Part shown: piece after piece, positions 1-11,443 of the stretch
How the letters are laid out: each line of letters begins with the position of its first letter
Position numbering within the stretch: position 1 is the stretch's first letter
Assembly: GCF_000430705.1 (NCBI RefSeq)
Contig: NZ_AUMN01000003.1
Location: 186,001 to 250,000, forward strand
Length of the DNA: 64,000 bases
Direction: 5' to 3'
DNA from: Arthrobacter castelli DSM 16402
GTDB taxonomy: Bacteria > Actinomycetota > Actinomycetes > Actinomycetales > Micrococcaceae
The notes under the pieces: generated by a model
What the model saw: only the letters and a program-made list of their open reading frames with translations
Databases searched by the model: none
What the model was told of the DNA's origin: nothing
Translations under genes and position numbers: made by a program

Positions 1-797
1 TCGAGGGAGGACAGGTCGATGGAATCGGTGACGTCGTAACCGGCGTCGTCGTCGGCAAGTATCTCGCGGAACTCGTCTTCGCGGCCGTTGGAGGCCATGT
101 ACCTGCGGACCTCCTCGTCGGCCGGGAAGATGCTGGTGGTCGCGCCGAGTTCGGCACCCATGTTGGCGATCACGTGCCGGTCCATGGCACTGAGGTTCTT
201 CAGGCCGGGACCGTGGTACTCAATGATCCGTCCGACGCCGCCGTTGACTCCGTGCCGCCGCAGCATTTCCAGGATCACATCCTTGGCGGACACCCAGTCG
301 GGCAGCTCGCCGGTCAGTTCAACACCCCAGATCTCCGGCATGGAAACGTAGAGTGGGTCACCGGCCATGGCCATGGCCACTTCAAGGCCGCCGACGCCGA
401 TGGCGAGCATGCCGATGGCGCCGGCCGCGCACGTGTGCGAGTCGGAACCGAGCATTGTCGCGCCTGGACGGCCGAAGCGAGCCTGATGGACCGGGTGGGA
501 GACGCCGTTGCCCGGTTTGGAAAACCACAGACCGTACCTTTGGGCCGCCGACTGCAGGAAGAGGTGGTCTTCCGGGTTCTTCTCGTCGGTCTGCAGCAGG
601 TTGTGGTCGACGTACTGTACGGATACGTCAGTGGCGATCCGGTCCAGTCCCATTGCCTCGAGTTCCAGCATCACCATGGTGCCTGTAGCATCTTGGGTCA
701 GGGTCTGGTCGATATGTAAGCCCACTTCGGTGCCGTACGTCATCTCCCCGCTGACGAGGTGCTCGCTGATGATTTTCTGCGCAACGTTCTGTCCCAT
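1..797 (-). CDS. Aconitate hydratase family protein, N-terminal part (runs off the window)
   Basis: The minus strand encodes the first 265 residues of an aconitase/isopropylmalate-dehydratase superfamily enzyme; the rest lies beyond base 1. QYVDHN (about residues 61-66) and GSDSHT (117-122) are the recognisable aconitase signatures and are followed by a Gly/Ala-rich stretch, GAIGMLAIGVGG. These enzymes interconvert citrate and isocitrate in the cytoplasmic TCA cycle using a [4Fe-4S] cluster. The cluster cysteines would be in the missing part. The ATG at 797 is preceded by AGGAGG at 803-808, a strong ribosome site. The sequence resembles the shorter, Aquifex-type aconitase more than the roughly 900-residue AcnA form, but a related dehydratase cannot be ruled out from this half. 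Confidence 0.85.
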   Translation of the reverse strand, partial: MGQNVAQKIISEHLVSGEMTYGTEVGLHIDQTLTQDATGTMVMLELEAMGLDRIATDVSVQYVDHNLLQTDEKNPEDHLFLQSAAQRYGLWFSKPGNGVSHPVHQARFGRPGATMLGSDSHTCAAGAIGMLAIGVGGLEVAMAMAGDPLYVSMPEIWGVELTGELPDWVSAKDVILEMLRRHGVNGGVGRIIEYHGPGLKNLSAMDRHVIANMGAELGATTSIFPADEEVRRYMASNGREDEFREILADDDAGYDVTDSIDLSSL

Positions 798-1054
798 GCC
801 GACCTCCTCTTAGAGTCGCTTCACCGCTGGTGGTGCGTACATTGGTCCATGCTAGGCACGCACCGGGCAAAGAAGCTATCCGTGCTTATTTTCGGCAGGT
901 TATTGCAGCGGATGCCGCCGCCACGCCGGTTCCGCTTGCGGCTATTGTCTCCGCACCGGGTTAGTGGAAGAGTTAGGAGGGCTACGAATCCTCGGCGTCC
1001 GGAATTCGGGCGCTGGATCATTTGATGCTGACTCGTGAATACTGGAGGCGCCTG

Positions 1055-2161
1055 ATGCGATACCCATGGCTCAAGGATGTGCTGGAAGCTGAACCGCCCT
1101 TTCTCTCCATATATGTGGATACCACCCGGACCGAACCTTCGGCTGCCGCGGAAATCGAAAACCGGTGGGAACACCTCAGGGAAAAAGCTGAGGCGGAAGG
1201 CGCACCGAAGAGCCTGTTGCAGCAGATTGAGCGCGCAGTCCTGGAACCCGCCGGTATCGGCGGCCCGCACGGCAGGGCCTTCCTGGCCGCCGGCGGGCAA
1301 TTGTTCATTAACCGGGTGCTGCCTTCGCCGCCTGAGAACTTCGTGGCGCACAACCACCGCCCGCATCTGTTGCCGTTGATGCGGGTCGCTGCCCGGGCGG
1401 TGTCGCATTTGCTGGTCCAGGTGGACCGCTCCGGCGCGGACATCAGCCTGCGTGCACCCGACGACCCCCACGTCGCCGGCAGCGCCAAAGCCTTGGGAGA
1501 GGATGCGTCCGTTGAGGGCGGCCATGACGAGCTGCACAAGACCGGCGAAGGGTGGCGCGGACAGAATTTTGAAGCCAGGGTGGAGGATTCCTGGGAGCGC
1601 AATGCGGCGGCCGTGGCGCAACGGCTGGACAAACTGGTGCGGTTATATCGTCCTGATCTGGTGCTGGTCTCCGGCGATGTTCGGGCTTCCCACTTGCTCA
1701 AGGAGGCGGTGGGGCAGGAGTGCCGGCAGCGCCTGGTCGAAGTTCCCGGTGGCGGGCGGAATGACGGCGTGGACCGGGACGAGTTCCGTGTCCACGTTGA
1801 GGAAGCGGTGGACAACTTCATCGCCTTCCGGGAGAAGGCCGCCGTCGACCGCTTTGTCGCCGAACAATCCCGGGACGGCGATTCGCTGGCCGGGGCGGAC
1901 GAAGTCCGGCAGGCACTGCAGCGCGGTCAGGTCGACGAGCTTCTGGTCACCCGCGGCCAGGCCCCGGGGGATATTGAAGACCTGCTGTTCCAGGCTTTGC
2001 GCACCGACGCGGCAGTCCAGTCCCTGGACAGCGGCGCCCTGTCGATGCCCGATGGGATCGGTGCGCTGCTGCGTTGGCGGGACGAGTCGACGCCGTCCAA
2101 CGCGATTCCGAGCCTGAGCGGCGACCGGGAACGCGAAGCCTCAGGAGCGGCGCGCCCGTAA
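1055..2161 (+). CDS. Vms1/baeRF-like peptidyl-tRNA hydrolase or release-factor-like protein
   Basis: This 368-residue soluble protein resembles the bacterial archaeo-eukaryotic release-factor family (baeRF, Vms1/Ankzf1-like). The cues are the N-terminal 'PFLSIYVDTTR' strand, the RAFLAAGG segment, LVLVSGDVRA near residue 215 and a C-terminal DELLVTRG strand. Such proteins are thought to act on stalled peptidyl-tRNA or ribosomes; biochemical roles in actinobacteria are mostly unproven. I chose the ATG at 1055 because GGAGG sits at 1044-1048, seven bases upstream; in-frame TTG (1022) and ATG (1025) codons exist but lack this spacing. The gene is divergent from the aconitase, with about 250 bases between them in which I see no further gene. 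Family assignment is by resemblance only. Confidence 0.6.
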   Translation: MRYPWLKDVLEAEPPFLSIYVDTTRTEPSAAAEIENRWEHLREKAEAEGAPKSLLQQIERAVLEPAGIGGPHGRAFLAAGGQLFINRVLPSPPENFVAHNHRPHLLPLMRVAARAVSHLLVQVDRSGADISLRAPDDPHVAGSAKALGEDASVEGGHDELHKTGEGWRGQNFEARVEDSWERNAAAVAQRLDKLVRLYRPDLVLVSGDVRASHLLKEAVGQECRQRLVEVPGGGRNDGVDRDEFRVHVEEAVDNFIAFREKAAVDRFVAEQSRDGDSLAGADEVRQALQRGQVDELLVTRGQAPGDIEDLLFQALRTDAAVQSLDSGALSMPDGIGALLRWRDESTPSNAIPSLSGDREREASGAARP

Positions 2162-2195
2162 GCCTCGCGGGGCGCTTCATCGGCGGCGGTGTTTC

Positions 2196-2261
2196 GCCGG
2201 GGAGTAAGTTTCGCCGAAATCGGCCACTTTGTACCTGAAAGCGGCGGACTTACTCCCCGGC
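2196..2261. repeat. Long inverted repeat downstream of the baeRF-like gene
   Basis: A perfect 14-base arm at 2196-2209 (GCCGGGGAGTAAGT) is repeated as its reverse complement at 2248-2261, enclosing 38 bases. The inner flanks contain further matching CGCCG/CGGCG. It lies 35 bases after the upstream stop codon and about 90 bases before the first CIRCE element. There is no T-run, so it may be a factor-dependent terminator or a small dispersed palindromic element. Confidence 0.6.
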
Positions 2262-2352
2262 CACCCACGAGCTGCGCCACCCGCAGGGTCACCGACGCGG
2301 GGCCAACGCCATCGGCACTTCCACGGGGAGACCTTCGGGGCCGACACCCTCA

Positions 2353-2379
2353 CTGGCACTCGCCTTGACCGAGTGCTAA
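2353..2379 (+). promoter_or_regulatory. CIRCE operator 1 upstream of groES
   Basis: The sequence CTGGCACTC, nine bases, GAGTGCTAA matches the HrcA-binding CIRCE consensus TTAGCACTC-N9-GAGTGCTAA with two mismatches in the outer left arm. It overlaps the probable -35 box TTGACC (2365-2370), so bound HrcA repressor would block polymerase. Confidence 0.88.
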
Positions 2380-2394
2380 TAGTCCGCATACAGT
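2365..2394 (+). promoter_or_regulatory. Probable housekeeping promoter of groES-groEL
   Basis: TTGACC at 2365-2370 and TACAGT at 2389-2394 are separated by 18 bases and fit the principal-sigma -35 and -10 consensus. The -35 lies inside CIRCE 1 and the expected start point (around 2401) falls at CIRCE 2, so the promoter is sandwiched between two operators. Confidence 0.6.
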
Positions 2395-2399
2395 CTGTC

Positions 2400-2426
2400 T
2401 TAGCACTCTCCACACGAGGGTGCTAA
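2400..2426 (+). promoter_or_regulatory. CIRCE operator 2 upstream of groES
   Basis: TTAGCACTC (2400-2408), nine bases, GGGTGCTAA (2418-2426): one mismatch to the consensus CIRCE. It sits at the predicted transcription start, 111 bases before the groES start codon, and would be present in the 5' end of the mRNA. Confidence 0.9.
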
Positions 2427-2537
2427 TGCCAGGACGTGGCGTTACCGGCACCGCGACGACGGTTAGCGCACGGAACGGCCCTAATGTCGAAGGTGAGCAA
2501 CAGTTCACTGTAAATCTCATGTAAAGGAGAGGTCCGA

Positions 2538-2834
2538 GTGTCGGTCTCTATTAAGCCTCTTGAGGATCGTATTGTCGTCCAGACCCTGGAAGCCGAGCAG
2601 ACAACTGCTTCCGGCCTGGTGATTCCGGATACTGCCAAGGAGAAGCCCCAGGAGGGCAAGGTCGTAGCCATCGGCCCGGGCCGTGTCGACGACAACGGCA
2701 ACCGCGTCCCGATCGATGTCAACGAAGGCGATGTCGTCATCTACTCCAAGTACGGCGGAACCGAGGTCAAGGCAGGCGGCGAGGAGTACCTCGTGCTGTC
2801 TTCCCGCGACGTCCTCGCCGTCGTCGTTAAGTAG
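2538..2834 (+). CDS. groES: GroES co-chaperonin
   Basis: A 98-residue Hsp10 that forms the heptameric lid of the GroEL folding chamber. The start of the protein ([11 protein letters not shown]) and the [16 protein letters not shown]-terminus are canonical, and [11 protein letters not shown] is conserved. The mobile loop is the SGLVIPDTA region near residues 24-32. The GTG at 2538 follows AAAGGAGAG, a good ribosome site. It is the first gene of a two-gene operon with groEL, 75 bases downstream, and is preceded by two CIRCE operators, so HrcA-mediated heat-shock control is expected. Length is normal. Confidence 0.98.
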   Translation: MSVSIKPLEDRIVVQTLEAEQTTASGLVIPDTAKEKPQEGKVVAIGPGRVDDNGNRVPIDVNEGDVVIYSKYGGTEVKAGGEEYLVLSSRDVLAVVVK

Positions 2835-2848
2835 AACTAATTGGGTTG

Positions 2849-4502
<1,654 letters not shown>

Positions 4503-4531
4503 AAGGGGACGCCCGCTCCCAACGGCACACA

Positions 4532-4563
4532 GGCGCGGCGCGGTCCACATGACGCGCCGCGCC
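4532..4563 (+). terminator. G+C-rich hairpin after groEL
   Basis: A perfect 11-base stem (GGCGCGGCGCG at 4532-4542, complement at 4553-4563) with a 10-base loop lies 30 bases after the groEL stop. It has no T-run and precedes a second hairpin with one. Confidence 0.55.
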
Positions 4564-4582
4564 GGCAGGGCCGTAATACGCG

Positions 4583-4638
4583 AAACTGCAGCAAGTCCGC
4601 CCGCAAGGGTCAAAAGGATTTGCTGCAGTTTTGTCTTT
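4583..4638 (+). terminator. Intrinsic-type terminator of the groESL operon
   Basis: A perfect 12-base stem (AAACTGCAGCAA at 4583-4594, complement at 4620-4631) encloses 25 bases and runs directly into TTTTGTCTTT. Position and T-rich tail fit termination of the groES-groEL transcript. Confidence 0.7.
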
Positions 4639-4686
4639 AAGCGTGCCGATTTCAGCCGTTGGTGCCGCAGTGTGAAAATATAAACC

Positions 4687-5979
4687 ATGCGTCCGATGCA
4701 GCATTCCAGCAAAATCCACAATGTCCGCTACGAACTCCGCGGCCCGATCCTGCAGGCAGCCAAGAAGATGGAAGCCGAGGGCCAGCGGATCCTGAAGATG
4801 AATCTGGGCGACACCGCGCCCTTCGGACTGCAGGCGCCCGAGTCAATCGTCAAGGACATGATCCACCACATCCGCGGCGCCCAGGGATACAGCGATTCCA
4901 AGGGCATACCTTCGGCCCGCACAGCTATCTCGCAGTACTACCAGACCCGCGGGCTGATGCAGATCGGCGTCGACGACATTTTTGTCGGCAACGGGGTCAG
5001 CGAACTGATTTCGATGACGCTGCAGGCCTTCCTGGAGAACGACGACGAGGTGCTGATTCCGGCTCCGGATTACCCGTTGTGGACAGCATCGGTCACACTC
5101 AGTGGCGGCAAGCCGGTGCATTACCTCTGCGACGAGGACAACCAGTGGTGGCCGGATATGGCCGACGTGGAAGCGAAGATCACGGACCGTACCCGGGCGA
5201 TCGTCATCATCAACCCGAACAATCCCACCGGCGCCGTCTACCCCCGCCACATCCTGGAGCAGTTCGCCCGGTTGGCCCGCAAGCACTCACTGGTGCTGTT
5301 TTCCGACGAAATCTACGAAAAGATCCTCTACGGCGACGTCGAGCACATCCATACCGCCTCCATCGCGAAGGACATCTGCTGCCTGACGTTCAGCGGCTTG
5401 TCCAAGGCCTACCGGATGCCCGGCTATCGCGCAGGATGGGTGGCACTGACCGGGCCCAGGGCCGCGACCGCCGCTTACCGGGAAACGCTGGAGCTGCTGG
5501 CGTCGCTGCGGTTGTGCGCGAATGTCCCGTCCCAGCACGCCATCCAGACCTCGCTGGGGGGCCACCAAAGTATCGATGAGCTGATACGCCCCGGCGGCCG
5601 GCTCCGCGAACAGCGCGACCTGGCACACCGGCTGCTCAACGAAATCCCCGGCGTCAGCTGCACCCGCGCCGATGGCGCCCTCTACCTGTTCCCCAAACTG
5701 GACAGGAAGCTGTACCCGTTCAGCAGCGACGAGAAGTTCGTGCTTGACCTGTTGGAGGAGCAAAAGATCCTCGTCTCCCACGGCACGGCCTTTAACTGGC
5801 CGGACCCGGACCATTTCCGCTTTGTGATTTTGCCCTCAACCACCGACATTGAAGAGGCGGTCCGGAGGATCGCTGCCTTCCTCGCAGTGCGGCGTCATGC
5901 TGCCGGCACCGCCGGGGTGGAGGGAACTCCGGCGGACGCCGATGCGGCTGCGGATACATTGGCCGACTCCCGGGTGTGA
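4687..5979 (+). CDS. PLP-dependent aminotransferase, alanine-transaminase (AlaA/AspC) type
   Basis: A 430-residue class I/II aminotransferase. Visible landmarks are the substrate/PLP region DYPLW (about 128), NPNNPTG (176-182), SDEIY (206-210) and the Schiff-base lysine in SGLSKAYRMPGYRAGW (Lys 240). Closest resemblance is to AlaA-like enzymes and mycobacterial AspC (Rv0337c), which transfer amino groups between alanine or aspartate and 2-oxoglutarate; exact substrate is not fixed by sequence. It stands alone after the groESL terminators. No clear ribosome site precedes ATG 4687 and a second ATG lies at 4696, so the first three residues are uncertain. The C-terminal 30 residues are an Ala/Asp-rich extension beyond the usual end. 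Confidence 0.85.
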   Translation: MRPMQHSSKIHNVRYELRGPILQAAKKMEAEGQRILKMNLGDTAPFGLQAPESIVKDMIHHIRGAQGYSDSKGIPSARTAISQYYQTRGLMQIGVDDIFVGNGVSELISMTLQAFLENDDEVLIPAPDYPLWTASVTLSGGKPVHYLCDEDNQWWPDMADVEAKITDRTRAIVIINPNNPTGAVYPRHILEQFARLARKHSLVLFSDEIYEKILYGDVEHIHTASIAKDICCLTFSGLSKAYRMPGYRAGWVALTGPRAATAAYRETLELLASLRLCANVPSQHAIQTSLGGHQSIDELIRPGGRLREQRDLAHRLLNEIPGVSCTRADGALYLFPKLDRKLYPFSSDEKFVLDLLEEQKILVSHGTAFNWPDPDHFRFVILPSTTDIEEAVRRIAAFLAVRRHAAGTAGVEGTPADADAAADTLADSRV

Positions 5980-6026
5980 GCTGGTCCCGCCGGTTGGAAT
6001 AGGGCGAGGGCCCCGAATGGTTTTAG

Positions 6027-7643
<1,617 letters not shown>

Positions 7644-7720
7644 GGTCTCGGTGCGGCGCGAGGCGCCCTACTCGACCACCGGCGGTGGTCGAGTAAGCGA
7701 GGGACGAGCGCACCGAGACC
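7644..7720. repeat. Nested palindromic intergenic repeat between guaB and the GuaB3-type gene
   Basis: The outer arms GGTCTCGGTGCG (7644-7655) and its complement (7709-7720) enclose a second palindrome, TACTCGACCACC (7669-7680) and complement (7684-7695) around GGC. Short palindromes with the core 'GGTGGTCGAGTA' and 'GGTCTCGGTG' ends are familiar as dispersed repeats in Micrococcales intergenic regions. It fills most of the guaB-guaB3 gap and may act as a terminator or mRNA-stabilising hairpin. Confidence 0.75.
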
Positions 7721-7753
7721 GGGCGCAGCCGGGACCGCTGGTAACCTTGCCTC

Positions 7754-8893
7754 GTGACTTACGAGATTGAAATTGGCCGTGGCAAGCGGGGACACCGAGC
7801 CTACTCCCTGGACGACGTGGCGGTGGTTCCTTCCCGCCGCACCCGGGATCCGCAGGATGTGTCCGTCTCCTGGCAGATCGACGCATACCAGTTCGATGTT
7901 CCAGCCCTGGCGGCACCGATGGACTCGGTGATGTCGCCGGAAACGGCCATTGCCTTCGGCAGGCTCGGGGGACTGGGGGTGCTGAATCTCGAGGGCCTGT
8001 GGACCCGCTACGAGGACCCCGACCCCGTCCTGGACGAAATCGCCGAACTGAGTGCTGACACCTTCAGCCCGTCGGCGACCAAACGCATGCAGGAGCTCTA
8101 CCAGGCGCCGATCCAGCCGGAGCTGATCACCTCGCGACTCGCCGAGATACGCGACGCCGGCGTCACCGTTGCCGGGTCGCTCACGCCGCAGCGCACCCAG
8201 GAGCACTACCAGACGGTGGTGGACGCCGGAGTGGACATTTTCGTCATCCGCGGCACCACCGTCTCCGCAGAGCACGTATCCAAGGAAAGCGAGCCGCTGA
8301 ACCTCAAGCAGTTCATCTACGAACTCGATGTTCCGGTGATCGTCGGCGGGGCGGCCAGCTACACCCCGGCGCTGCATTTGATGCGGACCGGTGCGGCCGG
8401 CGTGCTGGTCGGGTTCGGCGGGGGAGCGTCCTCGACCACCCGGCGTGCCCTGGGCATCCACTCGCCGATGGCCAGCGCTATTTCCGACGTCTCGGCGGCC
8501 CGCCGGGACTACATGGACGAGTCAGGCGGACGCTATGTGCATGTCATCGCCGACGGCGGACTGGGAACCAGCGGCGAGATAGTCAAAGCCTTCGCCATGG
8601 GAGCCGACGCCGTGATGCTTGGATCCGCGCTGGCGCGGGCGGAGGAAGCACCGGGCCAAGGATGGCACTGGGGCCAGGAGGCCCACCACGATCAGCTTCC
8701 CCGCGGAGACCGGGTCCGGATGGACACCGTCGGCCCATTGTCGGAAGTCCTCTTCGGGCCATCGCACCACACCAACGGCACGTCCAATATCGTGGGAGCG
8801 CTACGGCGGACCATGGCCACGACCGGTTACTCCGACTTGAAGGAGTTCCAACGCATCGAAGTCGTCGTGTCGCCCTACAGCTCCAACGGATAG
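7754..8893 (+). CDS. guaB3: GuaB3 family IMP dehydrogenase-related protein
   Basis: A 379-residue IMPDH-fold protein of the actinobacterial GuaB3 type (as Rv3410c in M. tuberculosis). It begins YEIEIGRGKRGHRAYSLDDV, retains the TIM-barrel segment APMDSVMSPETA and the phosphate-site HVIADGGLGTSGEIVKAFAMGADAVM in pieces, but has no CBS pair. The GSICTTR catalytic-cysteine loop of guaB is replaced by FGGGASSTTRRALG, which lacks the cysteine, so IMP oxidation is doubtful. Its role is not settled; it usually travels with guaB, as here. Start is GTG 7754, 110 bases after guaB across the palindromic repeat. Confidence 0.9.
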   Translation: MTYEIEIGRGKRGHRAYSLDDVAVVPSRRTRDPQDVSVSWQIDAYQFDVPALAAPMDSVMSPETAIAFGRLGGLGVLNLEGLWTRYEDPDPVLDEIAELSADTFSPSATKRMQELYQAPIQPELITSRLAEIRDAGVTVAGSLTPQRTQEHYQTVVDAGVDIFVIRGTTVSAEHVSKESEPLNLKQFIYELDVPVIVGGAASYTPALHLMRTGAAGVLVGFGGGASSTTRRALGIHSPMASAISDVSAARRDYMDESGGRYVHVIADGGLGTSGEIVKAFAMGADAVMLGSALARAEEAPGQGWHWGQEAHHDQLPRGDRVRMDTVGPLSEVLFGPSHHTNGTSNIVGALRRTMATTGYSDLKEFQRIEVVVSPYSSNG

Positions 8894-9061
8894 CATCGGT
8901 GGCGTCCAACGGGCCAACGGGGACGACGCGTGCTCCATGCGGCGGTTGACGGGACGGCTGTGACCAACGGTACGGCCGTGCTGATCCGGTTCAGCCTGTC
9001 TAACCAATGGCGAAGCCAGTATCGTGGGAGTACTTGCCAGCGGATTTAGGAGGACTATTTA

Positions 9062-10798
9062 ATGTCTACATCGCAAACTTCAGGGGCACTGAGTCCGGAA
9101 AACCGCGAGGAATCGCTGGCAGCTCTGAAAGCTTCGGCCGAACGCGGTAAAGAACTCGACGTGCTGATCGTCGGCGGCGGCGTTGTCGGGGCCGGGGCGG
9201 CGCTGGATGCCGTGACCCGCGGGCTGAATGTGGGAATCGTGGAGGCGCGCGACTGGGCCTCCGGCACGTCGTCGCGCTCGTCCAAACTGATCCACGGCGG
9301 GCTGCGCTACCTGGAGATGCTCGACTTCGCCCTGGTGCAGGAGGCTCTGCAGGAGCGCGGCCTGCTGCTGCAGCACATCGCCCCGCACCTGGTGAGGCCG
9401 GTGCCCTTCCTGTATCCGCTGACAAAACGCTTCGTGGAGCGGCCGTACGTCGGTGCCGGCATCATGCTCTATGACACCCTGGGTATCACCTCGGGCAACA
9501 GCCGCGGCGTGCCGATGCACAAGCACCTGTCCCGCCGCAGCACATTGCGCACCGCGCCCAGCCTGAAGGACGACGCCTTCGTCGGCTCCATCCGCTACTA
9601 CGACGCGCAGGTGGACGACGCGCGGCTGGTGGTCGACGCCGTCCGCACGTCCGTGCAATATGGCGCCCACGCTGCCAACCGGCTGCGGGTGGTCGACTTC
9701 CTCCGCGAGGGCGAACGCGTGGTCGGCGCCCGGGTGAAGAACCAGGAGGACGGCGGCGAGTTCGAGATCCGCGCCAAGCAGGTCATCAACGCCACCGGAG
9801 TCTGGACTGACGAGACCCAGGCCATGGTCACCGAACGTGGCCAGCTGAAGGTCCGCGCATCGAAGGGGATCCACCTCGTCGTGCCCAAGGACCGGTTCCA
9901 ATCGACTGTCGGGCTGATCCTGCGCACCGAGAAATCCGTGCTGTTCGTCATCCCCTGGGGCCGGCATTGGATCATCGGCACCACCGACACGGACTGGCAG
10001 TTGGACAAGGCCCATCCTGCCGCCTCCTCCAAGGACATCGATTATGTGCTCGACCACGTCAACCAGGTATTGAAACGGCCATTGACCCGTGAAGACGTCG
10101 AGGGTGTCTACGCGGGGCTGCGGCCGCTGCTGGCCGGGGAGAACGATTCGACGGCCAAACTGTCCCGCGAACACGTGGTGGCGCATCCGGTGCCGGGCCT
10201 GGTTGTGGTCGCCGGCGGCAAGTACACCACCTACCGGGTGATGGCCAAGGATGCCGTGGACGAGGCCGGACGGGCGCTGGACTTCCGCGTGGCGCCAAGC
10301 TGCACGGACAGCATCCCACTGGCCGGCGCCGTTGGGTACCGCGCCTCCTGGAACCGCCGTGCCCGCACGGCCGAAGAGACAGGCGTGCACGTTGCCCGGA
10401 TTGAGCACTTGCTGGAGCGCTACGGATCCATGACCGACGAGGTGCTGGCCCTGATCGAACAACGCCCGGAACTGGCCGAACCACTGCCCGGTGCTGACGA
10501 TTACCTGCAGGCCGAGGCGGTGTATGCGGCGAGTCACGAAGGCGCCCGTCACGTCCATGACGTGCTGACCCGCCGGACCCGGATTTCGATCGAAGCCTGG
10601 GACCGTGGTGTTTCGGCCGCTCCCGTGGTCGCCCGTCTGATCGGGGAGGTGCTGAACTGGAGCGAGGAGCAGATGGAGCGGGAAGTCACCCACTACAACG
10701 CCCGGGTGGAAGCCGAGCGGCTGAGCCAGGAACAGCCCGACGACATCTCCGCAGACAGCGCCCGGATGGGTGTTGAAGACATCGTTCCGCTGCGGTAG
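9062..10798 (+). CDS. glpD: Glycerol-3-phosphate dehydrogenase (FAD-dependent)
   Basis: A 578-residue membrane-associated flavoenzyme that oxidises glycerol-3-phosphate to dihydroxyacetone phosphate and feeds electrons to menaquinone. The FAD-binding Rossmann motif VLIVGGGVVGAGAALDA begins near residue 33; ASGTSSRSSKLIHGGLRYLE is the GlpD hallmark; the C-terminal DAO_C domain (about 420-540) carries YAASHEGARHVHDVLTRRTR. The ATG at 9062 follows AGGAGG. Downstream, 3 bases after its stop, starts a PTS IIA-like gene, suggesting co-transcription. No glycerol kinase or facilitator is next to it in this window. Confidence 0.95.
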   Translation: MSTSQTSGALSPENREESLAALKASAERGKELDVLIVGGGVVGAGAALDAVTRGLNVGIVEARDWASGTSSRSSKLIHGGLRYLEMLDFALVQEALQERGLLLQHIAPHLVRPVPFLYPLTKRFVERPYVGAGIMLYDTLGITSGNSRGVPMHKHLSRRSTLRTAPSLKDDAFVGSIRYYDAQVDDARLVVDAVRTSVQYGAHAANRLRVVDFLREGERVVGARVKNQEDGGEFEIRAKQVINATGVWTDETQAMVTERGQLKVRASKGIHLVVPKDRFQSTVGLILRTEKSVLFVIPWGRHWIIGTTDTDWQLDKAHPAASSKDIDYVLDHVNQVLKRPLTREDVEGVYAGLRPLLAGENDSTAKLSREHVVAHPVPGLVVVAGGKYTTYRVMAKDAVDEAGRALDFRVAPSCTDSIPLAGAVGYRASWNRRARTAEETGVHVARIEHLLERYGSMTDEVLALIEQRPELAEPLPGADDYLQAEAVYAASHEGARHVHDVLTRRTRISIEAWDRGVSAAPVVARLIGEVLNWSEEQMEREVTHYNARVEAERLSQEQPDDISADSARMGVEDIVPLR

Positions 10799-10801
10799 CC
10801 G

Positions 10802-11293
10802 ATGTCGGAGGAATCGCTGGAGCTGTCCGATGCGGGACTGACCACGCCCGAACTGGTCATTCTGGGGATGGTGGCCGGGGACAAAGAGGACGCTGCCGGC
10901 CAGCTGGCCTTTAAGCTGTACGAGCAGGGCAGGATCTTCGGGCTGGAAGGTTTCCTCGCCCAGGTCAACTCCCGTGAACACCAGATGGCCACCGGGCTGC
11001 CAGGCGGCGTGGGGATGCCGCACGCCCGCAGCCAGTACGTGAACCAGACCAGCATCGCCGTCGGGGTGACGAAGTTCGGGCACAACCTGGACTTCGGCGC
11101 TATCGACGGCAAGGCGGATCTGGTGCTGCTGGTCGCGACACCTGCGGAGTCATTTTCCGTCCACCTGGAAGTGCTGTCCACCCTGGCCCGTTCGCTGTTC
11201 AAGGAGAACTTCCGCGAGTCGCTGCGCCGGGCCAATGATGCCGAAGTGATCGCCGAATTGATCAACTCGTCGCTGGTGTTCTTCAACCACTGA
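10802..11293 (+). CDS. PTS EIIA type-2 (fructose/mannitol-type) domain protein
   Basis: A 163-residue single-domain protein. LPGGVGMPHARSQYV carries the His (residue 74) that in EIIA-fructose/mannitol domains accepts phosphate from HPr; LVLLVATPAESFSVHLEVLS is the matching C-terminal half. There is no IIB or IIC domain here, so it is either an IIA that serves a transporter elsewhere or a regulatory IIA-like protein. It begins 3 bases after glpD and is probably in the same transcript, which hints at linking carbohydrate PTS state to glycerol metabolism (inference). Confidence 0.85.
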   Translation: MSEESLELSDAGLTTPELVILGMVAGDKEDAAGQLAFKLYEQGRIFGLEGFLAQVNSREHQMATGLPGGVGMPHARSQYVNQTSIAVGVTKFGHNLDFGAIDGKADLVLLVATPAESFSVHLEVLSTLARSLFKENFRESLRRANDAEVIAELINSSLVFFNH

Positions 11294-11443
11294 GTCGGGC
11301 GCGGTTTTCAACTTGTGGGTCGGGTACGGCCGCACGAATTAGCACCAACAAGTGGAAATTCTGCCGACACGCCGACCGCCGTGCGGCGAGGCGCCGGCCA
11401 ATCAGTTCGGTGGTGTTAAAGCCTGCAGGGTTGGACGGTTGCG

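Noticed and set aside
798-1054. Possible small genes between the aconitase and baeRF-like genes
   Set aside because: Only short Arg-rich frames; treated as a divergent promoter region with nothing further supported.
9080-11083. 667-codon open frame opposite glpD and the PTS-like gene
   Set aside because: It spans two real genes antisense, is rich in Gly/Val/His/Gln as expected for a shadow frame, and has no plausible start signal.
11294-11443. Loose hairpin (TTTCAACTTGT / ACAAGTGGAAA) between the PTS-like gene and the ABC exporter
   Set aside because: Imperfect stem with a wide loop; could be a bidirectional terminator but not supportable.
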